NCBI GenBank assembly: GCA_947472885.1
Contig: CANJBX010000001.1
Location: forward strand, 1-64,000
Direction of reading: 5' to 3'
DNA length: 64,000 bases
Source of the DNA: Hyphomicrobiaceae bacterium
GTDB lineage: Bacteria; Pseudomonadota; Alphaproteobacteria; Rhizobiales; Xanthobacteraceae
Shown: piece after piece, positions 7,524 through 16,450 of the stretch
Layout of the letters: each line of letters starts with the position of its first letter
How positions within the stretch are numbered: the first letter of the stretch is position 1
Notes under the pieces: model-generated
Seen by the model: only the letters and a program-made list of their open reading frames with translations
Database searches by the model: none
What the model was told of the DNA's origin: nothing
Program-made: the position numbers and the translations under genes

Positions 7524-9158
7524 CTACCGCCACGCATCGACGGAAATCGTCGCAGCCTTGGTGTAGCGCCCGCCGATCATGCGGAACGCACCCTGTGTTT
7601 CGCCGCCGACCACGACGATCTTGATTTCCTCCGGCTCGTACATCCGCACAAGCTGGTCAGGCGGCGCCTTGAGCTTCGCGGCGTGCGGCTCGACGCCTGC
7701 GACGGCGAGGGGGAGCGTCAGGGTTTGCACCCACTGGTCGTCCCAGTAATCGCGCGCCGGCATCACGGCGTTTTCCGAACACCACTGCGCAAGTTTTTCC
7801 TTGGTGTCGAAGCCCATTTCGACGAACAGCCGCGCGACGAGCGGGTCCATCACGATCAGCGGCGGCTGGTTGTGATCGCCGGCGGTGATGCAGCGCACGA
7901 ATTTTTCTTTCCAGGTGTCGCGCGGGCCAAAGCCGGAGGTCGTGTAGCGGCCGCCGAAGAAGATGCTGACAGTCGAGTCCGTCGGCTTGAAGCCTTGCTG
8001 CACATGGAACGGCTGCCACGGCGAGCGGTCCTCGGCTTCGGCGAAGGTCGCCGAGTAATTATAGGCGTTGCCGAGCGTGCCCATATAGGTGTCGCCCGGC
8101 ACCGAGCCGCCCTGACCGTTGACCGAAAGCAGGTTGTAGGCGCGGCCGATGGTGACGTTGGCGTGGTTATAAGGACCCATCGCGCCGATGCCGCTGCTCA
8201 TGCCGATCTCGTCGCGGATCGGACCATTGACGACCGTCGTCATCGCGAGCGAGGTCGTGCTTGAGGAGCGCGCCGAGATGCCGCTCGCGGCGTGCGCGAG
8301 GACGACCGGGAGGTATTCAGGCTTGCAGCCTGCCATCACGGCGTTGACGGCAACCTTCTCGACGGTGAGTTCCCAGGCCTCGCGGAAATTCGTCGGCCGC
8401 ATCCGGCCGACCACCTTGCCCGGCGGGTGGCTGGTGCCCTTGAGCATCGCCGCGACGCGTTCTTCCGTCGGCAGGATCACCGGCATGAAGTCGGTCCAGT
8501 AGTTGTCCATGAACAACTGCTGGAGATCGTCTTCGGTGGCCGGTGCAAGCAGGCGCGGCGTCGAGCGCTCGAACGACATGCCCTTGAGGTCTTCGTCGTT
8601 GAGTGGGCCGGTGAGGCCCTCGATCACGCCCTGCATGAACGGTTTTTTGGAAACCGGATCGATGCCTTCGATGTAGCCGCGCAGGTGTTCGGGTGAAACG
8701 TCGACGACGGGTTGCGGCACGAACGATTGCCGCGTACGCGGCATGCCGGCGGCGCGCGCCGTCGATTGCGCCAGACGGGCGAACACGTTGGTATGCACCG
8801 CGACTGCAGGAATGCCTGCTTGTTCGAGGGCCATCGTCAACCCCACGACCGTGGGGCTACAGGTGCTTCAAAGTCCGACACCCAGGATGGCTGCTGAGCC
8901 ATCCGCCTCTATCTTTGCCCGCATGTCGGCGTCATCGACCCAGCTTTCGCGCGGCTTGATGATCTTCGTGTTCACGGCCGGAAGGTTCTTGGCGAACCAA
9001 TCCTTGAGCTGGTCCATGAACACTTCGGAATTATCGAACAGGCAATCGACGAGATAGAGCGTCTTGCCATTGAGCGTCTCGGGCCGCGCCGCGAGGCGCT
9101 TGCCTGCGACCTTCGGCGGATAGCCGCGCGGGTCGTGAACGGTAATGAGTTGAGACAT
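7524..9158 (-). CDS. UGSC-type selenoprotein candidate (in-frame TGA read as Sec97)
   Basis: One 544-residue frame runs from ATG 9158 to the stop at 7524 if the in-frame TGA at 8868-8870 is read as selenocysteine. Codon 97 (TGA) lies in 'ILGVGL-U-S-T-C-SPTV', aligned with 'ILGVGH-C-S-T-C-APAV' of the 552-residue paralogue at 617-2275. Similarity to that paralogue continues on both sides of the TGA to the shared C-terminal 'TISVDAWR'. A hairpin with a GGUC loop follows at SECIS distance. The start is chosen from GGAG 6 nt before ATG 9158; ATG 9164 is also in frame. An ordinary gene caller would report two genes (8868-9158 and 7524-8846). The alternative is a nonsense-mutated pseudogene. It lies 38 bp after a thioredoxin-reductase-like gene. 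The catalytic role is unknown. Confidence 0.82.
8838..8867 (-). promoter_or_regulatory. Candidate bacterial SECIS element
   Basis: On the coding strand, 11 nt separate the TGA from a perfect stem CCCCAC / GTGGGG (8841-8856) closed by the tetraloop GGTC. G-U, A-U and U-G pairs lengthen the stem to nine (8838-8859). Loop nucleotides fall at +18 to +21 after the TGA. The known E. coli fdhF SECIS has a similar spacing and GGUC in its apical loop (recalled, not computed). The matching region of the Cys paralogue has no such hairpin. Confidence 0.78.
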
Positions 9159-9196
9159 GCGCATCTCCGGGCGCGAAGCGCCGTTGTGAGTCGAGC

Positions 9197-10123
9197 TTAC
9201 ACCGGCCACACGCCGTCGGCCAAGTAGCGATCAACCGAGATTGCGGCGGCGGTGCCATCGCCCGCCGAAGCGGCAGCGCGGCCCGCAGCGCCCACGCGCA
9301 CCATGCCGGCAGCGCAGATCCCTTTGAGCGAAGTACGCATCGCGCCGTCGGTGGGCACCGCGCCGGTTGAGTCCCGCGACAGATGTCCATCGAGGAAGGC
9401 AGCTTCGGGTTGCAGGCCGATGTAGACGAACACGCCGTTGACCTCGACATCGGACGCTGCGCCGCCATTAAGGACGCGCAGACTGGACACGGCTGCATCG
9501 CCAAGAATTTCCTGTACGGTCGAGCCGTTGCGCACTTCGATTTTGGCGTTCTCTTCGACCAGTTGCCTGTAGGCCTGCTGGCCGGTGAGTTCCGGCGCCT
9601 TGTTGATGACGATGGTCTTCGCCGCGAATTGCGCGAGCGTCAGCGCCTCCTGCAAAGCCGAGTCGCCGCCGCCGATCACCGCAGCGACCTTGTTCCTGAG
9701 CAAAGGTCCGTCGCAGGTCGCGCAATGGCTGACGCCCTTGCCAGTGAATTTTTCTTCGCCGGGGACATTGAGATGTTTCAGCGCCGCGCCGGTCGCAATG
9801 ATGATGGCGCGCGCGGTCATATCGCCTTCGCCGGTCGTGACTTTCCAGCCATCGCCGTCAGCGTTGAGGCTTTCGATATTGGTCTGCGAGAATTCCGCGC
9901 CGGCGTTCATCGCCTGCTCCTGCGCGATCGGGCAGAGGTCATAGCCCGGCACGCCTTCGGGAAAGCCCGGATAGCCATCGACTTTTTCGATGCTCATCAA
10001 CTGTCCGCCCAGCACGTCACCCGACAGCACCATGGTCTTGCGGCCAAGCCGTGCGGTGGTGAGCGCAGCGGTAAGTCCGGCAATGCCTGCGCCGGCGACG
10101 ATGACATCGAAATCGTGAGACAA
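9197..10123 (-). CDS. Thioredoxin reductase-like NAD(P)/FAD oxidoreductase
   Basis: The 308-residue product has the two-domain layout of low-Mr thioredoxin reductases: FAD motif 'FDVIVAGAGIAGLTAALTTARLG', 'GGQLMSIEKVDGYPGFPEG', the redox-active 'GVSHCATCDGPLL' (C-A-T-C) and the NAD(P) motif 'VAAVIGGGDSALQEALTLA'. A longer frame runs to 10264 but enters a palindromic repeat, so I prefer TTG 10123, preceded by AGGA; this start is provisional. It lies 38 bp upstream of the selenoprotein candidate on the same strand. I infer that it may reduce that protein's USTC motif, either directly or through a carrier. The housekeeping trxB could be elsewhere. Confidence 0.82.
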   Translation of the reverse strand: MSHDFDVIVAGAGIAGLTAALTTARLGRKTMVLSGDVLGGQLMSIEKVDGYPGFPEGVPGYDLCPIAQEQAMNAGAEFSQTNIESLNADGDGWKVTTGEGDMTARAIIIATGAALKHLNVPGEEKFTGKGVSHCATCDGPLLRNKVAAVIGGGDSALQEALTLAQFAAKTIVINKAPELTGQQAYRQLVEENAKIEVRNGSTVQEILGDAAVSSLRVLNGGAASDVEVNGVFVYIGLQPEAAFLDGHLSRDSTGAVPTDGAMRTSLKGICAAGMVRVGAAGRAAASAGDGTAAAISVDRYLADGVWPV

Positions 10124-10197
10124 GTTTTGGAATCCTGTTGAGCGGTTCGGGGCGAAACTTAGTGACTTCCGTCGAGCGGATAAAGCTGTTTCGCAGC

Positions 10198-10315
10198 CCT
10201 CATCCTGAGGAGCCGCGCAGCGGCGTCTCGAAGGAGAGGGCGGGTGCCCATGCTTTCTTCGCACGGCCTCGTCCTTCGAGACGCGATCCTTATGGATCGC
10301 TCCTCAGGATGAGGC
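10198..10315. repeat. Palindromic intergenic repeat (CCTCATCCTGAGGAG type)
   Basis: The ends are inverted copies: 'ctcatcctgaggag' at the left and 'ctcctcaggatgag' at the right, with inner arms GTCTCGAAGGA and TCCTTCGAGACGC. The core looks like the dispersed 'CTCAGGATGAGG' repeats of Bradyrhizobium-like genomes. Its right end overlaps the last codons and stop of the Gfo/Idh gene. Confidence 0.7.
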
Positions 10316-11494
10316 CTGCGCGAGAGCCACCTGCTGCTTTAACACGACTTCCTTCTGCTCCCGTGCCGATTCCCGCATCGCCAGGCAGACTTCCATGGTG
10401 GCGAGGCTCCACGCGCCGTCATGCAGCGGCTTCTTGCCTTCCACAACGGCGGCGTAAAATTCGTCGATTACTTCGCCGCGCGGCACCGCGGGCGGGGCTA
10501 ACGGCTCGAACTTCGCTTCGCCATCGCCGTAGACCATCATGCCGTCGGTAGTCGGCCGCAGGTCGGCATGATCGCAGGACGCGACAACCAGACCGAAATG
10601 CGGATGTTTCGTCTCAAGCCCCGGCGCGGAACGTGGCTCGTTGAATCCCGCGCCGCCATAATTGCGCGCATTCTTCATCGCGACTTCGTCGTTCACGTTC
10701 GCCATGGCGCGCCGCGCTGCGCCGTAATTGGCGGCGGATTTTGGCTGGCCGCCTTCGCCGGTCCAGTTCATGAACTCGTCGGAGTCAAAATGCGCAAAGC
10801 CCGAATAGGTCAGCGAAGCGAATACGCCGTCGCCGAACGTCACCAGCGCGGAATAGGCGACGGTCGTGGGGCGCTTGCTGTCCCAGTCGCCGGCCATGGC
10901 GCGCACGGTTTTGGCGTCACCCCCGGCAAGCAGCCGCGCGACATCGACCTGATGCGGTGCCTGGTTGAACAATACGCCACCGCTATCGCCGAGTTCTTCC
11001 GGGCGGCGCGGGCGGTACAGCCAGTCGGTATAGTTGAGCGAATGAATCATCCGCAACTTGCCGTAAGCGCCGCTGGCGATCATCTCGCGCGTCTTCGCAA
11101 TCGGCGCATCGAAACTGTGGCTATGCCCGACGACGAGCGCCACGCCCGCCTTGCGTGTGGCCTCGTTCATCGCTGCGCAATCTTCCAGCGTCAGCGCCAT
11201 AGGCTTCTCGACCAGCACATGCTTGCCTTTGGAAGCCGCGTAGCAGACCTGTTCGGCGTGCAACTCATGCGGCGTCGAGACATAGACCGCCTCGACATTG
11301 GGGTCGGCGCAAAGCTGCGCGATGTTTTCGTAGCCCTTGCCGCCAAAGTCAGTGGTGAATTTCGCGCGCGCATCCGCACGCGGGTCCGCGCCCGCGACCA
11401 TTTCCACCAGCGGGTGGCGCACGAAGGTCGGCAGCATCAGGCTGAAGGCGCGTCCAAGCCCGACAGCGCCAATGCGGAGTTTTCGCTTGTTCAT
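10304..11494 (-). CDS. Gfo/Idh/MocA-family oxidoreductase
   Basis: A 396-residue NAD(P)-dependent dehydrogenase. The N-terminal Rossmann region reads 'LRIGAVGLGRAFSLMLPTF', and 'HVLVEKPMALTLEDCAAMNEA' contains the EKP motif typical of the family. 'GDSGGVLFNQAPHQVDVARLLAGG' matches the conserved C-terminal-domain motif whose His/Asp region lines the active site. Family members act on sugars, inositols or related compounds; this substrate is unknown. The last residues (A-S-S) and the TGA stop lie within the flanking palindromic repeat, so the extreme C-terminus was probably altered by repeat insertion. Confidence 0.87.
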   Translation of the reverse strand: MNKRKLRIGAVGLGRAFSLMLPTFVRHPLVEMVAGADPRADARAKFTTDFGGKGYENIAQLCADPNVEAVYVSTPHELHAEQVCYAASKGKHVLVEKPMALTLEDCAAMNEATRKAGVALVVGHSHSFDAPIAKTREMIASGAYGKLRMIHSLNYTDWLYRPRRPEELGDSGGVLFNQAPHQVDVARLLAGGDAKTVRAMAGDWDSKRPTTVAYSALVTFGDGVFASLTYSGFAHFDSDEFMNWTGEGGQPKSAANYGAARRAMANVNDEVAMKNARNYGGAGFNEPRSAPGLETKHPHFGLVVASCDHADLRPTTDGMMVYGDGEAKFEPLAPPAVPRGEVIDEFYAAVVEGKKPLHDGAWSLATMEVCLAMRESAREQKEVVLKQQVALAQASS

Positions 11495-11596
11495 TGCGAT
11501 GATCGTAGCGCAGCCATGTGAATAGTCTATCCGGGCGGCCTGTCCCGGCGTGCGGACATGCTAAGTTGTAGCCGCGCAGACCGCCAGGAGACAGCC

Positions 11597-12832
11597 ATGA
11601 ATACCGCTAAACCCGCCTTCGGATTTCTGACCCGCCAGGCCGAGACGCTGCCGCAGGCGCGGCCCGATGACGTTGGCCTGTCGCCGGAACGGCTGGCGCA
11701 TATTCGCACCTTGCTGGATGCGGATATCGCGGCGGACAAGATGCCCGGCGGCGTGCTGGCGATTGCGCGGCGGGGCAAGCTCGCCTTTCTGGAAACCTAC
11801 GGCTTTCGCGACAAGGCCAACGGCGTGGCCATGACGGCCGATTCTCTGTTCAACATCGCTTCGATGACGAAGGCCGTCACCACCGTCGCCGCCTTGCAGC
11901 TTTACGAGCAGGGCAAGCTGCTGATCGACGATCCGGTGTCCAAATATCTGCCGAAGTTCGCGGACATGAAGGTCGCCGTGCTGGATGACAGCAAGCAGAA
12001 CATCCTCAGCACGGTTCTAGCCAAGCGCCAGATCACGATTCAGGACCTGATGCGCCACACCTCCGGCCTCGTCTACGGTGGGCGCGGCGCGACCGCGGTC
12101 CACAAGCTGCTGCCCGAAGGCAGCGGCGCGGCCAGCGCGAAAATGACTGCCCAGGAATTCATCGACAAGGTGACGTCGGTGCCACTGCTGCATCAACCCG
12201 GCGCGGCATGGGACTACGGCTTTGGCCTCGATGTGCTGGGTCTGGTGATTGAAAAGATCACCGGCAGGGGGCTTGGCGCATATTTTCAGGACCATATCTT
12301 CGCGCCGCTCGGCATGGACGACACCAGCTATCTCATTCCGGCCGAAAAGGGCGGCCGCTACGCTATCGGGGTTCCGAGCGCGGCCGGTCCGACCCTGCAC
12401 GATTGCCGCCTGCCGCTGAAATTCGAGTGCGGTGGCGCTTGTCTTGCTTCTACTGCCACGGATTACCTGCGTTTCGCGTTGGCCTTGCTCAACCGTGGCA
12501 AGTTCAACGACGCGCGCATTCTCAGCCGCAAGACGGTCGAATACATGATTTCCGATCACCTGAACGACGACGTCGAGAACCTGATCGCCAACGCGGACCC
12601 GACCCGTGCGGGCTACAGCTTTGGCCTGGGCGTCGCCGTGCGCACCTACAAGAGCGTGACGCCGATGATGGGTTCGATGGGGGAGTTCAACTGGCCGGGC
12701 GCGGGCGGCACCAACTGGTGGGCCGATCCGCGCGAGGACATGGCGGTGGTCTACATGGCGGTGACGCCGGGGCCGATCCGCTGGCACTATCGTCAGCTCA
12801 TCAATGCGCTGGTCTATCAGGCCCTCGACTGA
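11597..12832 (+). CDS. Serine hydrolase, class C beta-lactamase-like
   Basis: The 411-residue product belongs to the beta-lactamase/esterase (PF00144) group. The nucleophile motif S-x-x-K is in 'NIASMTKAVTTVAAL' and the Y-x-N-like element lies around 'WDYGFGLDVLGLVIEKITG'. The third element appears near 'NWPGAGGTNWWADP'. ATG 11597 follows CAGGAG. No clear leader peptide is seen, so an intracellular esterase or amidase is more likely than an antibiotic-inactivating enzyme. The BMP-type ABC importer starts 13 bp downstream, and the pair may process an imported compound (inference). Confidence 0.85.
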   Translation: MNTAKPAFGFLTRQAETLPQARPDDVGLSPERLAHIRTLLDADIAADKMPGGVLAIARRGKLAFLETYGFRDKANGVAMTADSLFNIASMTKAVTTVAALQLYEQGKLLIDDPVSKYLPKFADMKVAVLDDSKQNILSTVLAKRQITIQDLMRHTSGLVYGGRGATAVHKLLPEGSGAASAKMTAQEFIDKVTSVPLLHQPGAAWDYGFGLDVLGLVIEKITGRGLGAYFQDHIFAPLGMDDTSYLIPAEKGGRYAIGVPSAAGPTLHDCRLPLKFECGGACLASTATDYLRFALALLNRGKFNDARILSRKTVEYMISDHLNDDVENLIANADPTRAGYSFGLGVAVRTYKSVTPMMGSMGEFNWPGAGGTNWWADPREDMAVVYMAVTPGPIRWHYRQLINALVYQALD

Positions 12833-12845
12833 GCAAAGCCGGATC

Positions 12846-14399
12846 ATGGCCGCCACCGAAACTGTCATGGGTAAAGGTGAGCCGCTGCTGCGGGCCGCCG
12901 GCATTACCAAGCGTTTCGGCACATTCGCCGCCAACGACGCTGTCGACCTAGACCTTCATCCTGCGCAGATTCATGCGCTGCTGGGCGAGAACGGCGCGGG
13001 CAAATCGACGCTCGTGAAAATCATCTACGGCTTGCTGCAGCCGGACGCAGGAGAGCTGCGCTGGAACGGGACGCCCGTCGTGCTGTCGGGTCCCGCGCAG
13101 GCACGCGCGCTCGGCATCGGTGTGGTATTTCAGCATTTCTCGCTGTTTGAGAATCTCACGGTCGCCGAAAACGTCGCGCTGGGTCTTGGGCCGGGCGAAA
13201 CGCTGGCGCAAGTCTCCGTGCGGCTTGCGGAAGTCTCGCGCGCCTATGGCCTGCCGCTCGATCCCGCGCGCGAGGTCTGGCAGCTCTCCGCCGGCGAGCG
13301 CCAGCGCATCGAGATCATTCGCGCGCTGATGCAGAACCCGAAATTGCTCATTCTCGACGAGCCGACGGCGGTACTGACGCCACAGGAAGCCGACCTGCTA
13401 TTCACGGTGTTGAGGCGCCTGAAAGACGAGGGCCGCGCGATCCTCTACATCAGCCACAAGCTCGATGAAGTGAAACGCCTGTGCGACACCGCAACGATCC
13501 TGCGTGGCGGCAAGAAGGTCGCGACCTGCGATCCGCGGCAGGAAAGCGCCGGTTCGCTGGCGCGGCTGATGGTCGGCGGCAACATCGGCGATGTCGCCGT
13601 CGCGCCACACAAGCCGGCGGGCAACCCGCGCCTGATCCTCAATGATGTGACGCTGCTGCCCGATGACCTGCATGGCGTGCGGCTGGCGAATGTATCGCTC
13701 GACGTGCGCGGCGGCGAAATCTTCGGCATTGCCGGTGTCGCGGGTAACGGGCAGGACGAGTTGTTTTCGGTGTTGTCGGGCGAACGCTTTGCGCAAGGCG
13801 AGGTCGATGTCGTGATTGACGGCGCCGCCGTCGGTCATCTCGCGATCACGCAGCGGCGGCGGCTCGGCGCGGCGTTCATTCCCGAGGATCGTCTCGGCCA
13901 CGGCACCGCGCCACGCATGAAGCTTTCCGACAATGCGCTGCTCACCGGCCACGCAGCAGGCGGCATGGTGCAGCGCGGGTTCATCGTTCGCGATGCGATG
14001 TTGGCGACCGTGGATCGCGCAACCAAAGTATTCGATGTGCGCAAGGCCCGCCGCGACCCGGAGGCTGTGAGTCTGTCGGGCGGCAACTTGCAGAAATTCG
14101 TGGTCGGCCGCGAAATCCTGCGCGAGCCGGGTGTGCTGGTCGTCAGCCAGCCGACATGGGGCGTCGATGCCGGTGCGGCAGCGACGATCCGGCAGGCGCT
14201 GGTCGATCTCGCCGCGCGGGGCAGCGCGGTGCTGGTCATCAGTCAGGACCTCGTCGAGCTGACGGAAATCGCTGACCGCGTCGCCGTGATGTTTGCCGGG
14301 CAATTGTCACAGCCGATGGCGGCGGCGTCTGCCAGCCGCGAAACACTGGGACTTCTGATGGGCGGCGCCGGCATGGAGCTTTCTTATGCTGGTGCTTGA
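12846..14399 (+). CDS. ABC transporter ATP-binding protein (BMP/nucleoside type)
   Basis: A 517-residue protein with two fused nucleotide-binding domains. The first has Walker A 'GENGAGKSTLVK', signature 'LSAGERQRIEIIRAL' and Walker B 'LLILDEPTAVLTP'. The second is degenerate: 'GVAGNGQDELFSVLSG' replaces Walker A and 'SLSGGNLQKFVVGREI' the signature. This asymmetric architecture is typical of sugar- and BMP-type importers. It drives import with the two permeases and the BMP protein that follow. The start at 12846 is favoured by the alignment; ATG 12867 is possible. Its stop overlaps the next gene by 14 nt. Confidence 0.92.
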   Translation: MAATETVMGKGEPLLRAAGITKRFGTFAANDAVDLDLHPAQIHALLGENGAGKSTLVKIIYGLLQPDAGELRWNGTPVVLSGPAQARALGIGVVFQHFSLFENLTVAENVALGLGPGETLAQVSVRLAEVSRAYGLPLDPAREVWQLSAGERQRIEIIRALMQNPKLLILDEPTAVLTPQEADLLFTVLRRLKDEGRAILYISHKLDEVKRLCDTATILRGGKKVATCDPRQESAGSLARLMVGGNIGDVAVAPHKPAGNPRLILNDVTLLPDDLHGVRLANVSLDVRGGEIFGIAGVAGNGQDELFSVLSGERFAQGEVDVVIDGAAVGHLAITQRRRLGAAFIPEDRLGHGTAPRMKLSDNALLTGHAAGGMVQRGFIVRDAMLATVDRATKVFDVRKARRDPEAVSLSGGNLQKFVVGREILREPGVLVVSQPTWGVDAGAAATIRQALVDLAARGSAVLVISQDLVELTEIADRVAVMFAGQLSQPMAAASASRETLGLLMGGAGMELSYAGA

Positions 14400-15465
14400 G
14401 CGGCGTACCGAGCGCTCGATGGTGGCGATGGTCGTGTCGCCGCTGATCGCGATCACGCTGACCTTGGTGACGATGGCAATCCTGTTCGCATTGCTTGGAA
14501 AAAATCCATTTTCGGCGCTTGCGGTTTATTTTCTCGATCCGCTGCTGGACTCCTACGGCCTGCAGGAAATCGTGGTGAAGGCAACGCCGCTGGTGTTGAT
14601 CGCGGTCGGACTGTCGCTGTGTTACCTCGCCAATGTCTGGAATATCGGCGCGGAAGGGCAATTCCTCATCGGCGCGGTATGCGGAAGCTGGCTTGCCGTG
14701 ACGACCCACGGCACCGAAGCCGGCGCATGGGTGTTGCCCGCGATGCTGGTGCTGGGTGCGCTCGGCGGCGCGCTCTACGCCATGATCCCGGCGCTGTGCC
14801 GGGTGCGCTTTGGCGCCAGCGAAATCCTCACCAGCCTGATGCTGGTCTATGTCGCCGATCTCTTGCTCGATTACCTCGCGCGCGGACCGTGGCGCGATCC
14901 CAAGGGCTACAATTTTCCGACGACGGCAGAATTCGATGCCGTCGCGACCGTGCCGTTGCTGATCGAGGGTAGCCGCGTTCACATCGGCGCGCTGTTCGCG
15001 CTCGCCGCGGTCGCTATCGTGTGGCTGGTGCTGTCGCGCACCATCAAGGGCTTTGAAATTCGCCTCGTCGGCGCCGCGCCGCGCGCCGCGCGGTTTGCCG
15101 GGTTCGATTCCAGCAAGATGGTGATTTTCACGTTTGCCGTATCCGGCGCGCTCGCTGGCCTTGCCGGTATTATCGAAGTTGCGGGGCCGGTCGGGCATCT
15201 GCAACCCAACTTCTCGCCGGGTTACGGCTTCACCGCCATCATTGTTGCGTTTCTGGGGCGGTTGAATCCCATCGGCATCCTGATCTCCGGATTGTTCCTC
15301 GCGCTGACATTCATCGGCGGCGAGCAGGCGCAGATTTCCATGAAACTGCCGCTCGATCTCACGCGCGTGTTCCAGGGGCTGCTGCTGTTCTACGTGCTCG
15401 CCTGCGACTCGCTGGTACTCTACCGCTTCAAGTGGAGTTCAAGGAGCGCCAGCCGTGCTGCTTGA
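14386..15465 (+). CDS. ABC transporter permease (BMP/nucleoside type), first subunit
   Basis: A 359-residue integral membrane protein of the BPD_transp_2 family. It has multiple hydrophobic helices and the conserved 'NVWNIGAEGQFLIGA' and 'FGASEILTSLMLVYVADLLLDY' patterns seen in YufP-type permeases. It overlaps the ATPase gene by 14 nt and the next permease by 11 nt, indicating tight translational coupling. With the partner permease it forms the transmembrane channel of the importer. Confidence 0.92.
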   Translation: MLVLERRTERSMVAMVVSPLIAITLTLVTMAILFALLGKNPFSALAVYFLDPLLDSYGLQEIVVKATPLVLIAVGLSLCYLANVWNIGAEGQFLIGAVCGSWLAVTTHGTEAGAWVLPAMLVLGALGGALYAMIPALCRVRFGASEILTSLMLVYVADLLLDYLARGPWRDPKGYNFPTTAEFDAVATVPLLIEGSRVHIGALFALAAVAIVWLVLSRTIKGFEIRLVGAAPRAARFAGFDSSKMVIFTFAVSGALAGLAGIIEVAGPVGHLQPNFSPGYGFTAIIVAFLGRLNPIGILISGLFLALTFIGGEQAQISMKLPLDLTRVFQGLLLFYVLACDSLVLYRFKWSSRSASRAA

Positions 15466-16372
15466 ACTCATTGTCGTCTCGGTGATCGCCGCCTCGACGC
15501 CGCTCCTGCTGGCCGCAGCGGGCGAGCTTGTCACCGAGCGCGCCGGCGTTCTCAATCTCGGCGTCGAGGGCATGATGATCATGGGTGCGGCCTGTGGTTT
15601 CGCGGGCGCGTATTTCACCGACTCGACGTTACTGGGCGCGCTGTGCGGCATTGCTGCGGGCGCTGCGTTGGCGGCGATGTTCGCCGCACTGACGCTCGGG
15701 CTTGCGGTCAATCAGGTCGCGACCCGGCTGGCGCTGACGATCATCGGCATCGGCATTTCGGGTTTGATTGGTGCGGGCTTTGTCGGTGAGCGCATCACGC
15801 CCGCGCCGCATCTCGCCCTTCCGGGATTGAGCGCGCTGCCGTTCGTCGGCAGCGTTTTGTTCGGACAGGATGCGTTCGTCTATTGCTCGGTCCTGCTGAT
15901 CCTTGCGATCCGCTGGTTTCTGTACCGGACACGGCCCGGACTGGTGCTGCGCGCGGTCGGCGACAACCATGCCTCGGCCCACGCGCTCGGCTATCCGGTG
16001 CTGCGCATTCGCCTGCTCGCTGTGCTGTTCGGCGGCGGCTGCGCCGGACTGGCGGGGGCTTATCTTTCGCTGGCCTATACGCCGTTCTTCACTGCCGGCA
16101 TGACGGCGGGGCGCGGCTGGATCGCGCTGGCGCTGGTGGTTTTTGCATCATGGCGGCCGCTGCGTCTGGTGGCGGGTGCCTACCTTTTTGGCGCGGTCAC
16201 GATCCTGCAGCTCCATGCGCAGGGCGCGGGGATGGGCATAACGCCGCAATTGATGGCGGCGCTGCCCTATCTCGCGACAATTCTGGTGCTGGTGGCGATT
16301 TCAGGCACGCGCCGGATGGCGGGTTCGACCGCACCGGCCTCGCTTGGCGTGCCGTTCGTACCCGACCGTTGA
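15455..16372 (+). CDS. ABC transporter permease (BMP/nucleoside type), second subunit
   Basis: A 305-residue membrane protein of the YufQ type, starting at GTG 15455 inside the end of the preceding gene. 'TERAGVLNLGVEGMMIMGAA' is the family motif, and 'GMTAGRGWIALALVVFASWRPLRL' is the conserved C-terminal motif. About eight hydrophobic segments are apparent. It pairs with the first permease. Confidence 0.92.
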   Translation: MLLELIVVSVIAASTPLLLAAAGELVTERAGVLNLGVEGMMIMGAACGFAGAYFTDSTLLGALCGIAAGAALAAMFAALTLGLAVNQVATRLALTIIGIGISGLIGAGFVGERITPAPHLALPGLSALPFVGSVLFGQDAFVYCSVLLILAIRWFLYRTRPGLVLRAVGDNHASAHALGYPVLRIRLLAVLFGGGCAGLAGAYLSLAYTPFFTAGMTAGRGWIALALVVFASWRPLRLVAGAYLFGAVTILQLHAQGAGMGITPQLMAALPYLATILVLVAISGTRRMAGSTAPASLGVPFVPDR

Positions 16373-16450
16373 AAACTGCAAGATGCCACAAGACTTGAAG
16401 CTGCCTGTTAGCAATAATGTCTGCAGCCCTTCCAGCCCGGAGTCCATGTC

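Noticed and set aside
7524-9158. Simple nonsense pseudogene as the reading of the split UGSC gene
   Set aside because: The stop is exactly at the family's Sec/Cys position, the frame is otherwise intact to the C-terminus, and a SECIS-like hairpin follows; a random nonsense mutation would not predict these.
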